Source of the DNA: Otis tarda
Taxonomy: Eukaryota > Chordata > Aves > Otidiformes > Otididae
Length of the DNA: 64,000 bases
NCBI GenBank assembly: GCA_026413225.1
Contig: CM048557.1
Coordinates: 2,976,001-3,040,000, forward strand
Reading direction: 5' to 3'
A program made the position numbers and the translations under genes. Under the pieces are notes generated by a model. That model saw only the letters and a list, made by a program, of their open reading frames with translations, searched no databases and was not told where the DNA came from. Positions 48,301 through 54,200 of this stretch are shown here, in pieces; position 1 is the first letter of the stretch; every line of letters starts with the position of its first letter.

Positions 48301-51280
48301 CCCATTAAATGAGTGATAGCACACAAAAACACCCCTGTGAGGTCAGAAAGTGAGAAGAAACACACTGAATCCTCTCCTTCAGCCTGATGCAGGTTCCAGA
48401 GAAAGAAAACTAGCTCTACCTAAGGGGACAGGTCAGGTTCCAACTAGCATTGTATCCTGGAAGGAAAACTCTGTATGTTAAAGGTGACCTGCAAAGGAAT
48501 TCAGTACAACCTTAGCAGCTTTAGAAGCATGCGTTGGATGTTCCAGTAGTTAGGATGAGGAGCACATTAGCCACTTTGAGCTCGTATTTTCCCCTCTGTT
48601 CAGATCACATCTGCCAGACTCTTCACGGAATCAGTAGGCTGCACACAGAACATAACCCCAGCATATGCTACGCTGGCAAGACCATCTTGCCTTAGGAGTG
48701 CAACACCCACCGAAGTCAGCCCACAGATAACATATTTTCTGTAAATATCTATAAAAGTGAGGTATACTGAACAATTATCTAAAAATCAAGTGGTAGAAGG
48801 GTTTAAAATATTGGGGGGGGGGGGAGTAAGGGGAGGGGAACAACCCTAACCAAACTCCTAAAGGAGGACATTAGCTCCCATACACAGCACTGAGCTATAA
48901 GAGGGTACCCCAGATGTTGTAGCATCCCCAGCCTCCACTACAGACTGAACAGCAAAAGCAGGTTTCAAGGTGCACTGTTTGACACAGCCTTGGGGGACAG
49001 AGACAGTGGGCATTACTTGCACCCACTATAAGGTGCTTCGTACTACTTCTTCTGCAGCAAGTCTGATGCAAGACTGGAGTGCTCCTAGTCTCATATTCCC
49101 TATAGATTACAGCTGTGGACCACAGCCACTGGCACAATGCAACACGAGCCATAGAATAGAGGTGCTCTGTTTTCCATCACCTTCTCATCCTTCATGCCAG
49201 TGGTCACACCCAGGAGCCAGGTTTGTACCAACAGACTCCCTCAGGCCAGTGTACCCTCAGCATGGGACTTGCCTGTGTTTCTCACAATTGACTGCCTAGA
49301 TAGAGCATACAGAACTGGTGTAAAGCAGGTTCTAACCCCAGCTCCATCTTGGCATCTTTTTTTTTTTGTTGTTGTTGATATTTATCTACCAGACTGAGGT
49401 TTTCCTCTATCTTATGTGCCTAGAGTTTCTAGAGTTCTACTGTAATACTGTGCAGTGGGATAGGAAAATGCATAAATATTGACTAAGCCTTTTGATTTGA
49501 TGGGGGTCTGATAGGGGTAAAGGGCAAGAGAGAGACAATTTCTGATTTTCCTACACTTCTTTTGAGGAAAAACTCTAGACAGGTCTGCAAGCCATGTCAT
49601 AAAAACCCCTTCTTTGCAAGTTTGGCTGGCTGCGTTCTATGGGTACCTATCTGTGTGGATGAAGAAACAGTTACTAAAAGTCAACAGGACAGGAAACAGT
49701 ACATACTGAGCAGCAGCCTGGAACAATCTTCAGGAACTTACAGTGTTGGAGAATAGCGGTCCTGTTAAATCCACAGAAGCTGATATACTTTCAGCACCAA
49801 GATTCTGCCAATCCTGTACAAGCCCACCAAGCACACTTGACCATCCACAGCTGGCTGTATAGCATGAACCATATCAAAGATTACAGTGGCTGCTACATAC
49901 AAACAAAGATTACAGGACTATACACACATGTGATGAAATAAAGGAGGCCTTCAGGGACAAAGCCACAGGTGCATCAGTACAGCTCTCTGCTTCTGAGTAA
50001 ACAGCTGGGTTTGGCCTCCTAATTGTTGCTCATGTGTGCGAGTAGTGACTGTACTCTGTAAAAAGTTGTTTACTATTATTAACAGAATCAAGATGTTACA
50101 GTAAATAACCACTTGATTAATAAAAGGTGTTCTATAAGTATCAGTTGTAATGTTGTCCTCTCTGATCGATTCCCTCCCAGAAAAAAAGGAATTTGCAGTA
50201 CACACTTAAACACTAAAATTCCAACCAGAGGTTCATTTTTCATTCAGGGTTTTTTTTTTCCTAAATTTGGTAATAGCAATTTTAGTTTAACAGTAATGAA
50301 AAAATCCAACCAAGCCTAAGCTTATGTCTCACAAACCATCCATTGTTTATTTAACAACAGCTGTGAGAATTCTGCTCAGTAAATTAACACAAGTGTGAGC
50401 AGAACATACAGGATAAAACATGCTTACAGAAACTAGTAACTGAAAGCAGGGAGAACACCTACCCAAGATAGTTAAGTTTTGTTTGACATAAATATATACG
50501 CATATAATATGCTTTTGTAAGCATAAAGACAAAGAACATGCAAAGACCATTTAAAGAAATTCCAGTTTCAGTTTTAAAAAGCATGTAATGTACAGTTTAG
50601 TAATAGTGAAAATATCCAGGGAAAAAAAAATTAAGTTGTACAACACACATTTTCTCCAGGAGGAAAACTTAAATGGAACAGGGGATCTGTTTGAAAAAAG
50701 AACCTGGAAGAGCTGAAGCATGCATTTTACCATCAAATTTTCTTTTTCCCCCTTTACCTCTCCTTAAGCTTTTTGGTGATGTAAAGCAACTTTGGTACAC
50801 AAGCAGGAAAGTATCACTTCTATCTACCTGACAGTCTTCCAGTTAATTAAAAATGGTGGCACGCAGAACCTACAAAATCAGCTGGTAGAACCTAGCAAAT
50901 CTAGAATGAGAACCACTACCACAGTGTTGTCTTGGGACTTCACAACCTTATTTTAAAGTTCTTTTTCTTCTTTTGTCATTCTTCTTGCTCTTACTGTTGT
51001 TACTCCCCTCTCCTCTACCCAGTTACCTCACCATGAAATCAATCAGATGGATTATACAAATTATAAATTAATCGCTGATTTAATATCAGTTACCTTTAGT
51101 GACCTGCTAACATTTGTTTAACAGAAAATACTCTGTCACTTCAGCTTTTATTCATTAAATATCAACCACATGGACAATGTTCTCTTTAAGACATACCTGC
51201 AGTATGAGTGACTCTTTATCACCTTCTAATCGTGCCAATCTTTCTTGATAGGTTTCATTATTAGATGAATGATGATTCAC
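4016..51280 (-). CDS. PPFIBP2: Liprin-beta-2, core gene model (22 spliced exons)
   Basis: Cytoplasmic scaffold protein of the liprin family; liprin-betas bind liprin-alphas and act at cell-cortex and synaptic adhesion sites (family knowledge). The gene reads right to left. Twenty-two exons sum to 2397 nt with consistent phase at every junction: 798 residues plus TGA. Residues below count from the first core exon. About 1-223 are coiled coil, 224-472 a Ser/Pro/basic linker, about 477-541 SAM1, 553-616 SAM2, 638-702 SAM3, and 737-798 the conserved tail. The choice of PPFIBP2 over its paralog PPFIBP1 rests on peptides such as MGIKHPLHRKKLVLAIKSI, LNIPPQKTLLRRHLTT and AYTPLTTTAKVR. The exact N-terminus is not fixed by the core exons. 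Four frame-preserving extra exons and three upstream exons are listed separately. Confidence 0.95.
4612..4800 (-). CDS. PPFIBP2: PPFIBP2 core exon 21, second half of SAM3
   Basis: 189 nt, phase 0 to 0, with acceptor TTTTTAATAG and donor GTATGT. It encodes ILEPRFNGDTLAMLLNIPPQ followed by KTLLRRHLTTNFNVLIGPEA, the C-terminal helices of the third SAM domain, then TAYTPLTTTAKVR. NIPPQ and TPLTTTAKVR are diagnostic for liprin-beta-2. Core residues 674-736. Confidence 0.96.
5578..5703 (-). CDS. PPFIBP2: PPFIBP2 core exon 20, first half of SAM3
   Basis: 126 nt, phase 0 to 0, acceptor ACAG, donor GTAAGA. It encodes SEVVQWSNHRVMEWLRSVDL, AEYAPNLRGSGVHGGLI: the start of the third SAM domain, with the conserved W-x-x-H-R-V-M-E-W-L core and the turn before the next helix. 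Core residues 632-673. Confidence 0.96.
6375..6497 (-). CDS. PPFIBP2: PPFIBP2 core exon 19, end of SAM2 and linker
   Basis: 123 nt, phase 0 to 0, donor GTAAAA. It encodes NDLLFLKVTSQLHHLSIKCA, IHVLHVNGFNPHCLRRRPVEE: the last helices of SAM2 and the short Arg-rich linker before SAM3. It matches human liprin-beta-2 closely, including HHLSIKCAIHVLHVN. Core residues 591-631. Confidence 0.96.
7445..7533 (-). CDS. PPFIBP2: PPFIBP2 core exon 18, first part of SAM2
   Basis: 89 nt, phase 1 to 0, acceptor TATCTGCAG, donor GTAAGC. It encodes (R)WLDDIGLPQYKDQFHESRV, DGRMLQYLTV, the conserved second SAM domain opening with its WLDDIGLPQY signature. The split Arg codon is completed from exon 17. Core residues 561-590. 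Confidence 0.96.
8065..8176 (-). CDS. PPFIBP2: PPFIBP2 core exon 17, SAM1 end and SAM1-SAM2 linker
   Basis: 112 nt, phase 0 to 1, acceptor GTTGCAG, donor GTAAGTG. It encodes EMGIKHPLHRKKLVLAIKSI, NTKQDEKSAQLDHIWVT. The G-I-K-H-x-L-H-R-K-K motif closes SAM1. LDHIWVTR leads into SAM2, as in human liprin-beta-2. Core residues 524-560. Confidence 0.96.
8351..8501 (-). CDS. PPFIBP2: PPFIBP2 core exon 16, SAM1
   Basis: 151 nt, phase 2 to 0, acceptor TTTTCAG, donor GTAATA. It encodes the body of the first SAM domain: NAPFAQWSTERVCNWLEDFG, LGQYVIFARQWVTSGHTLLT, ATPQDMEK. It aligns without gaps to human liprin-beta-2 as I remember it. Core residues 473-523. Confidence 0.95.
9076..9204 (-). CDS. PPFIBP2: PPFIBP2 core exon 15, basic pre-SAM segment
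   Basis: 129 nt, phase 2 to 2, acceptor TTGAAAG, donor GTAATG. It encodes KIRRTQSGNFPADDLGLAEF, RRGGLRATAGPRLSRSKDTK. The FRRGGLRATAGPRL block is characteristic of liprin-betas just before SAM1. RRTQSG and LSRSK are possible kinase or 14-3-3 type sites (inference). Core residues 430-472. Confidence 0.95.
9823..9850 (-). repeat. 28-base poly(A)/poly(U) tract beside a 5' splice site
   Basis: The + strand carries 28 A. In PPFIBP2 RNA this is a U tract starting eight nt inside the intron that follows core exon 14. U-rich tracts just after donors are known binding sites for TIA1-type splicing factors. A role here is inferred. Confidence 0.85.
9859..9997 (-). CDS. PPFIBP2: PPFIBP2 core exon 14, Ser/Pro-rich linker
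   Basis: 139 nt, phase 1 to 2, acceptor AACTTAG, donor GTAAGG. It encodes RETENVDGTVVSDDLSPLSS, GTDSGPQSPLSPENRKNPKG, IKKIWGK. It is homologous to the human TESG-to-KKFWGK segment, with GPQSPL and NPKGIKK conserved. The donor is followed after eight nt by a 28-nt U tract in the transcript. Core residues 384-429. Confidence 0.93.
10550..10582 (-). CDS. PPFIBP2: PPFIBP2 candidate 33-nt microexon (cassette)
   Basis: A pyrimidine-rich acceptor region (CTTTCTGCTTCTTGGG, then ACTGAAG) and a donor CTAG|GTACTG bound 33 nt. The phase is 1 to 1, so inclusion preserves the frame between core exons 13 and 14. It would add NRIRSVSAPVL with a split codon at each edge. The canonical human protein, as I remember it, has no residues here. 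It may be an alternatively spliced microexon. The splice sites are plausible but the peptide is too short for proof. Confidence 0.6.
   Translation of the reverse strand: MASGVSVHQC
12193..12337 (-). CDS. PPFIBP2: PPFIBP2 core exon 13, central linker
   Basis: 145 nt, phase 0 to 1, acceptor TTTAAAAAG, donor GTATGT. It encodes NKPHVKGSKYQTLPGKLPRP, LQNGEQGTYNLPDGCGVNDN, EDNSILGL. KYxTLPGKL and NGE align to the human HKYPTLPGKL region; the rest is poorly conserved, as expected for a disordered linker. Core residues 336-383. Confidence 0.9.
14160..14201 (-). CDS. PPFIBP2: PPFIBP2 core exon 12, short linker exon
   Basis: 42 nt, phase 0 to 0, acceptor CTGCAACTCCGTAG, donor GTATAT. It encodes YVDGKPVQPVVEQE, which aligns to human CMDGNQPFPVLEPKD. 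It is too short to stand out as an open frame and was found only by splice-site reading. Core residues 322-335. Confidence 0.85.
15731..15791 (-). CDS. PPFIBP2: PPFIBP2 core exon 11, Ser-rich linker
   Basis: 61 nt, phase 2 to 0, acceptor TTTTAAG. It encodes VPQKKKSSSLEDLQSESLEK, matching the human KKLSCSLEDLRSESVDK block. The donor GTTGGT is weaker than the others in this gene. Core residues 301-321. Confidence 0.92.
16241..16309 (-). CDS. PPFIBP2: PPFIBP2 core exon 10, linker
   Basis: 69 nt, phase 2 to 2, acceptor GATTTAAAG, donor GTAAGA. It encodes GSIPVSSTNLTSPQEESVEI, INR, a Ser/Thr/Glu-rich linker without obvious human counterpart in the canonical isoform. Its symmetric phase means it could be skipped without a frameshift. 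Core residues 278-300. Confidence 0.8.
16569..16633 (-). CDS. PPFIBP2: PPFIBP2 core exon 9, Pro-rich exon with GC donor
   Basis: 65 nt, phase 0 to 2, acceptor ATATTTTTACATAG. It encodes ASSGELSPAVLSPVPHKAME, resembling the human CSSPTVGPPPLPQKSLE segment. The donor appears to be GC rather than GT (CAG|GCAAGA), a good match to the known GC-AG intron consensus. It is also the site that restores phase with exon 10. A GT donor in the same phase lies about 30 nt further on (AT|GTGGAT) but is a poor match. Core residues 257-277. Confidence 0.78.
16828..16925 (-). CDS. PPFIBP2: PPFIBP2 core exon 8, acidic linker start
   Basis: 98 nt, phase 1 to 0, acceptor TCCTTTCAG, donor GAG|GTACTT. It encodes GSSVSGGSEEELETTLRKWN, LFNNPQGELNKTE, corresponding to the human stretch that ends ...FSKWNATNKDPEELFKQE. 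It marks the end of the coiled-coil half. Core residues 224-256. Confidence 0.9.
18753..18812 (-). CDS. PPFIBP2: PPFIBP2 candidate 60-nt cassette exon
   Basis: Acceptor TTATTTTCAG and donor TCAG|GTAAAT bound 60 nt of open frame, phase 1 to 1, between core exons 7 and 8. It would encode GLVRQNGNWYLTHKNRDQES. Skipping or including it keeps the frame. I do not recall these residues in canonical human liprin-beta-2, so alternative splicing is likely. Both splice sites are strong and the frame has no stop. Confidence 0.7.
20564..20639 (-). CDS. PPFIBP2: PPFIBP2 core exon 7, last coiled-coil exon
   Basis: 76 nt, phase 0 to 1, acceptor TTTTCACAG, donor GTAAAA. It encodes DRRIEELTLLLSQYRRVKEI, MIAAHG, aligned with human DRRIEELTGLLNQYRKVKEI. 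A sense-oriented LTR ends 116 nt upstream in the transcript. Core residues 199-223. Confidence 0.94.
20756..21384 (-). mobile_element. Solo LTR of an avian endogenous retrovirus
   Basis: The minus strand begins TGTCCTGGTTTCAGCTGGGA and ends GGTTAAACCACGACA: classic TG...CA LTR ends of a family abundant in neoavian genomes (recognised from memory; family name not assigned). The flanks CAGGA and CAGAA look like a five-base target duplication with one mismatch. A TATA-like GTATAAGT lies mid-element on the minus strand. The A-rich middle (about 20920-20980) is simple-repeat expansion. No internal retroviral genes adjoin it, so it is a solo LTR. Confidence 0.85.
23450..23511 (-). CDS. PPFIBP2: PPFIBP2 core exon 6, coiled coil
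   Basis: 62 nt, phase 1 to 0, acceptor CATTTCTAG, donor GTGAGA. With the split first codon it encodes DQEVQRLKIGMESLLAANEE K, matching human DQEIQRLKMGMETLLLANED. If the upstream 33-nt exon is included, the first codon becomes His instead of Asp. Core residues 178-198. Confidence 0.95.
25259..25291 (-). CDS. PPFIBP2: PPFIBP2 candidate 33-nt microexon in the coiled coil
   Basis: 33 nt, phase 1 to 1, acceptor TTTACCATCGTAG, donor GTAAGC, between core exons 5 and 6. Inclusion inserts eleven mostly basic residues reading E-E-V-Y-R-R-R-L-K-E-K. The paralog PPFIBP1 has an optional insert of the same length and character at the equivalent place (ENFKKKLKEKN, family knowledge). That supports a conserved alternative microexon that alters coiled-coil charge and register. 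Confidence 0.75.
26274..26355 (-). repeat. CR1 LINE 3'-end fragment
   Basis: ACAGAATCATGG followed by AGGCTGGAAGGGACTTTAAA and a CACCTGGTCCAGCC-like stretch matches the reverse complement of the conserved 3' end of avian CR1 elements. It is short and diverged. It lies in the intron between core exons 5 and 6, close to exon 5. Confidence 0.75.
26824..26932 (-). CDS. PPFIBP2: PPFIBP2 core exon 5, coiled coil
   Basis: 109 nt, phase 0 to 1, acceptor CTTTCAG, donor GTAAGA. It encodes AEIAQLQEQLALKDTEIERL, QSQLSRTSSHSEVAER, with clear heptad spacing. Human has AEVAQLQEQVALKDAEIERL at this place. Core residues 142-177. Confidence 0.95.
27781..27808 (+). repeat. G-rich block, potential G-quadruplex
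   Basis: Runs of six, eight, four and three G separated by one to three bases lie on the + strand inside a PPFIBP2 intron. The pattern meets the usual four-run quadruplex rule. The transcribed RNA would carry the C-rich complement. Confidence 0.7.
29425..29517 (-). CDS. PPFIBP2: PPFIBP2 core exon 4, coiled coil
   Basis: 93 nt, phase 0 to 0, acceptor CTTCCTTTGCAG, donor GTAAGC. It encodes GLLQELKHLKIKVEELENER, NQYEWKLKATK, nearly identical to human ELLQELRHLKIKVEELENER. Core residues 111-141. Confidence 0.97.
31572..31754 (-). CDS. PPFIBP2: PPFIBP2 candidate 183-nt cassette exon, coiled coil plus Ser-rich tail
   Basis: 183 nt, phase 0 to 0, acceptor TTTTCAG, donor TGTGAT|GTATGA. It encodes SVVNLISELQEQMCKLQLEI, NSRIQERKSQDRNPDLTPNG, PESSPRSVVETLSQKNCSQCD (given in blocks; 61 residues). 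The first half has heptad-like Leu/Ile spacing; the second is Ser/Pro-rich. Inclusion between core exons 3 and 4 keeps the frame. I do not recall it in the canonical human protein. The intron begins GTA TGA, so read-through would stop at once, which would also allow a short truncated isoform. Confidence 0.75.
31755..37607. other. Intron between core exons 3 and 4, upstream part
   Basis: Apart from the CR1 fragment at 33.1 kb this stretch shows AT-rich unique sequence, an (AT)n run near 34670-34683, and a somewhat GC-richer patch near 36100-36500. The 115-codon + strand frame at 36626-36973 has no family resemblance or expression signals and is taken as chance. Confidence 0.6.
33108..33219 (-). 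repeat. CR1 LINE 3'-end fragment
   Basis: AATCATAGAATG followed by GGGTTGGAAGGGACCTTTAA, then CCCCCTGCAAGGAGCAGGGA and AGATCAGGTTGCTCAGAGCC, is the reverse complement of the conserved CR1 3' region with its tail repeat. An A-rich run follows at the right edge. It is intronic, between core exons 3 and 4. Confidence 0.88.
37608..37739 (-). CDS. PPFIBP2: PPFIBP2 core exon 3, coiled coil
   Basis: 132 nt, phase 0 to 0, acceptor CTTTCAG, donor GTGAGT. It encodes ELLSRTSLETQKLDLMAEVS, DLKIKLVGMEKEQSEYEEKQ, NKAE. ELLSRTSLETQKLDLM is shared by both liprin-betas; KLVGMEKEQ favours beta-2. Core residues 67-110. Confidence 0.97.
37740..46806. other. Intron between core exons 2 and 3 (about 9.1 kb)
   Basis: This is the longest intron in the core model. 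It holds a 30-base poly(A) run at 42309-42338 and otherwise unique AT-rich sequence. A splice-like 35-nt interval at 41097-41131 was examined and rejected because its length breaks the frame. No RNA gene or transposon recognised. Confidence 0.6.
42309..42338 (+). repeat. Poly(A) run, 30 bases
   Basis: An uninterrupted run of A on the + strand in the intron between core exons 2 and 3. No retrotransposed sequence was recognised on its left, so it is treated as a simple repeat. Confidence 0.9.
46807..46920 (-). CDS. PPFIBP2: PPFIBP2 core exon 2, coiled coil
   Basis: 114 nt, phase 0 to 0, acceptor AAATTACAG, donor GTAAAA. It encodes VSVLTDQVEAQGEKIRDLEI, CLEGHQLKLNATEEMLQQ, highly conserved among liprin-betas. 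CLEGHQ (rather than CLEEHR) points to beta-2. Core residues 29-66. Confidence 0.97.
46921..51196. other. Intron between core exons 1 and 2
   Basis: Besides the G-rich block at 48.8 kb, I see only unique AT-rich sequence. Overlapping open frames on both strands near 48.9-49.4 kb reflect a local rise in GC and have no recognisable motif. Confidence 0.55.
48813..48838 (+). repeat. G-rich block with 12-base G run
   Basis: Twelve G followed by two further runs of four G within 26 bases, on the + strand, in the intron between core exons 1 and 2. It can satisfy a quadruplex pattern, and its length may vary between individuals. Confidence 0.75.
51197..51280 (-). CDS. PPFIBP2: PPFIBP2 core exon 1 in this window
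   Basis: 84 nt, phase 0 to 0, acceptor CCAGTCACAG, donor GTATGT. It encodes VNHHSSNNETYQERLARLEG, DKESLILQ, the start of the conserved coiled coil (human VNHHSAASNETYQERLARLE). It has no Met in frame and needs an upstream exon ending in phase 0. The exon at 58705-58765 supplies one. Core residues 1-28. Confidence 0.97.
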
Positions 51281-54200
51281 CTGTGACTGGGGGAAAAGAG
51301 TGCTATGAGAATTTTTGCAGTTAATATTAAAAGTTCAAGCAGTAGTTAATAAAAATGGATATAAAGTGAATGGTTGTTATAATGCAAAAATATGCAAAAA
51401 TGTGTCTACAGATCAAAACTGTTTATATCATATGTATTAACCCTTTCATATATAACTTTTTTTTAGGTGGATTTTGAATACATTGTAATTTCCAGCAATC
51501 AAGAATGGTACAGGAATAGATTTGATATTTTCTAGCAAATTATCATTTCATTGGGTAATGCCATCTTATCAAGACAAAAACCATTTAATTTGAAATATCA
51601 AGTCTCAACAGTCTTTTGCCAAAGTCAAGAAATCTTGGTGTTTATTTTTAAATGGTAAAAATCACCATATGTATTACAATATTCCTAGAAATTACTGAAA
51701 GAAATGGATCATTTATTTGGTCTTAAAGTTAATTTCTTATTAACTTTTGTAGTATTATAATGAAAATAAGGAATCCTCATAAGTAAACATCATGCATTTC
51801 TGTACATCTGCCTCGGTAATCCTTTGACTTCAGCTATGCATCCTCTATCATACTGCTAGCCATTCTGCCCGGGTTACTCAACTTGTAGAGCCAAGTCTTA
51901 GCCTTATACTGTACTTTAGAATCCAAAATCTTTAGCCTCAGCAGCTAGGTTTCCATTAGGATTAAAACTGAGTTACAGACCATTAAATGAGTTTTCTCAA
52001 TGGAGAGCCAACAGGCTCCTCCCAGTATGCCGCTGGCCCACACACAATGGTAGGGGAGACTGTCGTGCACCTCAAACAACAAGTATTCAGGGAGGAACAG
52101 CACGCTACTAGGCAGGAAAAGATTGTCTTAATGACAAAAGTTAGTGATGAAGTTAGTCTAGTCAGGTAGATTTTGCACTCTTTCTCCTGCCGTCATTTGT
52201 AATTTTCCTGTGCTAGACTTAAGAAATATTCCTGTAACCACTTGTGTTACTACTCCTCCCCAGCCTTACAGGCACAGTGAGTTAAATTACTGACAACACA
52301 TTTTTATATAACCAGTCTGTCATGAATGCAAAACAGAGTTCAGCATTTTATATAATCAGTAATTAAGAATTAGTTCAACATCAAATCACAAATAAGATAC
52401 TTCACTACACTCACATTTACCAAATGTATAGCCTCCAATGATGCCTGCTGCACTTAGTGACTGAAATATCCTCTGCTGAAAGTCCAATACTCAATACCCA
52501 TGTAAAACCTAGTGCATCACACTCATGTGAACAGAAAGAGGCACGGGGGGAGGGAAATCAACCCTGCCAATAGGTCAGACAGCGAGTGCTCACGTAAGTA
52601 CAGGAAAGTACAGTAGACAGAAAATGACCTGCTAAATAAAAGTGGCTGATTGACACACAGCAGTTGTTTAAGACTTGGGAAATCTTTGTGGCATGCATAA
52701 AGACAAGATAAAACAATGTAATATGAACCAAAGCCATCTGTGGATGGTTGGAGTGCATTCTGCAGCTGTGGAAGTCAGTACGGAGAAGAAACCAAGCAAG
52801 TATAATTAGATATCACATGTATCTGCAGCAACTGAATGCAGGACCTGTAACACCAAGTCATAAGACTACAGACCGCTCGAGTTTGGGTAAGAGCTCACAA
52901 ACAAACACTAGACTTATGTAACCACATGACAAAAAGGCTGAATCACCAAGATTTTCCACAAAGATGTTATTTCAGAAGATGTAGCCTTAAAACCCAAAAA
53001 TCATTACCTGGGCTCCACAAATTATAAGCTAAGTATATTAATTATATTTCTTGCAATGAAAGAATGAGAGAAATTGCATAAAACATGTAAAAAAGTTTAT
53101 GATAACAAAAGAGAAGGAAAGACATGCTAAGACAGGGTGGTTGAAACTACCTTGATGATAGTTCCACTGTAGATGAAAAGTCAAGTGTATACATAAATAC
53201 TCTACCTAAGGGAGCTGCAAAGCAATATCTTGACGCATTTGCCTCCAAAGAGATTTTAGACATAGTTTAATGCCCATCAGATTGCATCAGATATTAACAT
53301 AACATGTTTCCTCAAACAATTCCAAATCAACTGTTTCTCCCAGATGTAGAAGGAAAAGAAAAAAAGAAAAAAAAATTTATCACCTGCTTCAGCTGCTTCT
53401 TCATCTTTAGTTCCCAAGTCTCACTTTGGAATACGCTCTTTACTCTAAGTCAGACATAATATTAGTAGCTGCTGGAAACTTGACTGTCTAAGTATCACTT
53501 ACATGATCAAATTATTACAGAGTCCTTTACCAATAAAAAGGCTTAAATATTCCTCCAGAATATATGACAAAAAATCAGACTTCAGAGCATGATTCAACAG
53601 CTTTAATTTGAAATGGGGAAAATCAGCAAAAATATAAAAGGGCACAGCAAGAATGGGAAGAAATATTTGATCAACTCAGCTATCTTAATTTTCAACAGCC
53701 TTCTCAGCCCGATAAGCATGGAATGTTATGTTTTCTTGCCTGCTATTTTAATACAGATGCAATTCAGAATGCAGCTTATTGACAGAACAGAATGACAACT
53801 ATTGTATAGTGCTTCTGTACAGATGTTCTGTTCAGAAGCTTCTGTAATAGAACTTCTAGCTGAATCTTGATAGGCTGCAAAAGTAAGCCCCTTAAAGCAA
53901 GCACATATGCAAAATAATAAAATTGAATACAGGCCAGTTTATGTTCGCATGTGTGCTGATACAGTTTCAGCTCAAAGAATCTCCAACACAGCTAGTTTCA
54001 AAACAAAAAATACCAGCTTCTGAAGCTGATCAGCAAGCTGCTGCACAGAAATGTGTCACTAATACCATGGATCTCATATTGGGCTGTGGAGGGAGGAGGA
54101 GGTGGGAAAAAAAACCTGGCAGTCAGATAGGGTGGTGATTTGTAAGCTTTTTCAACAAGTCACCCGCCTCTTTTAGAAGACAGATTATGTCATAACCCTC

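Noticed and set aside
53386-53450. Minus-strand interval reading SETWELKMKKQLKQ before a GTGATA donor
   Set aside because: The available acceptors leave it in phase 1 or 2 at its start, which does not match the phase-0 end of the upstream candidate exon, and no liprin homology was recognised.
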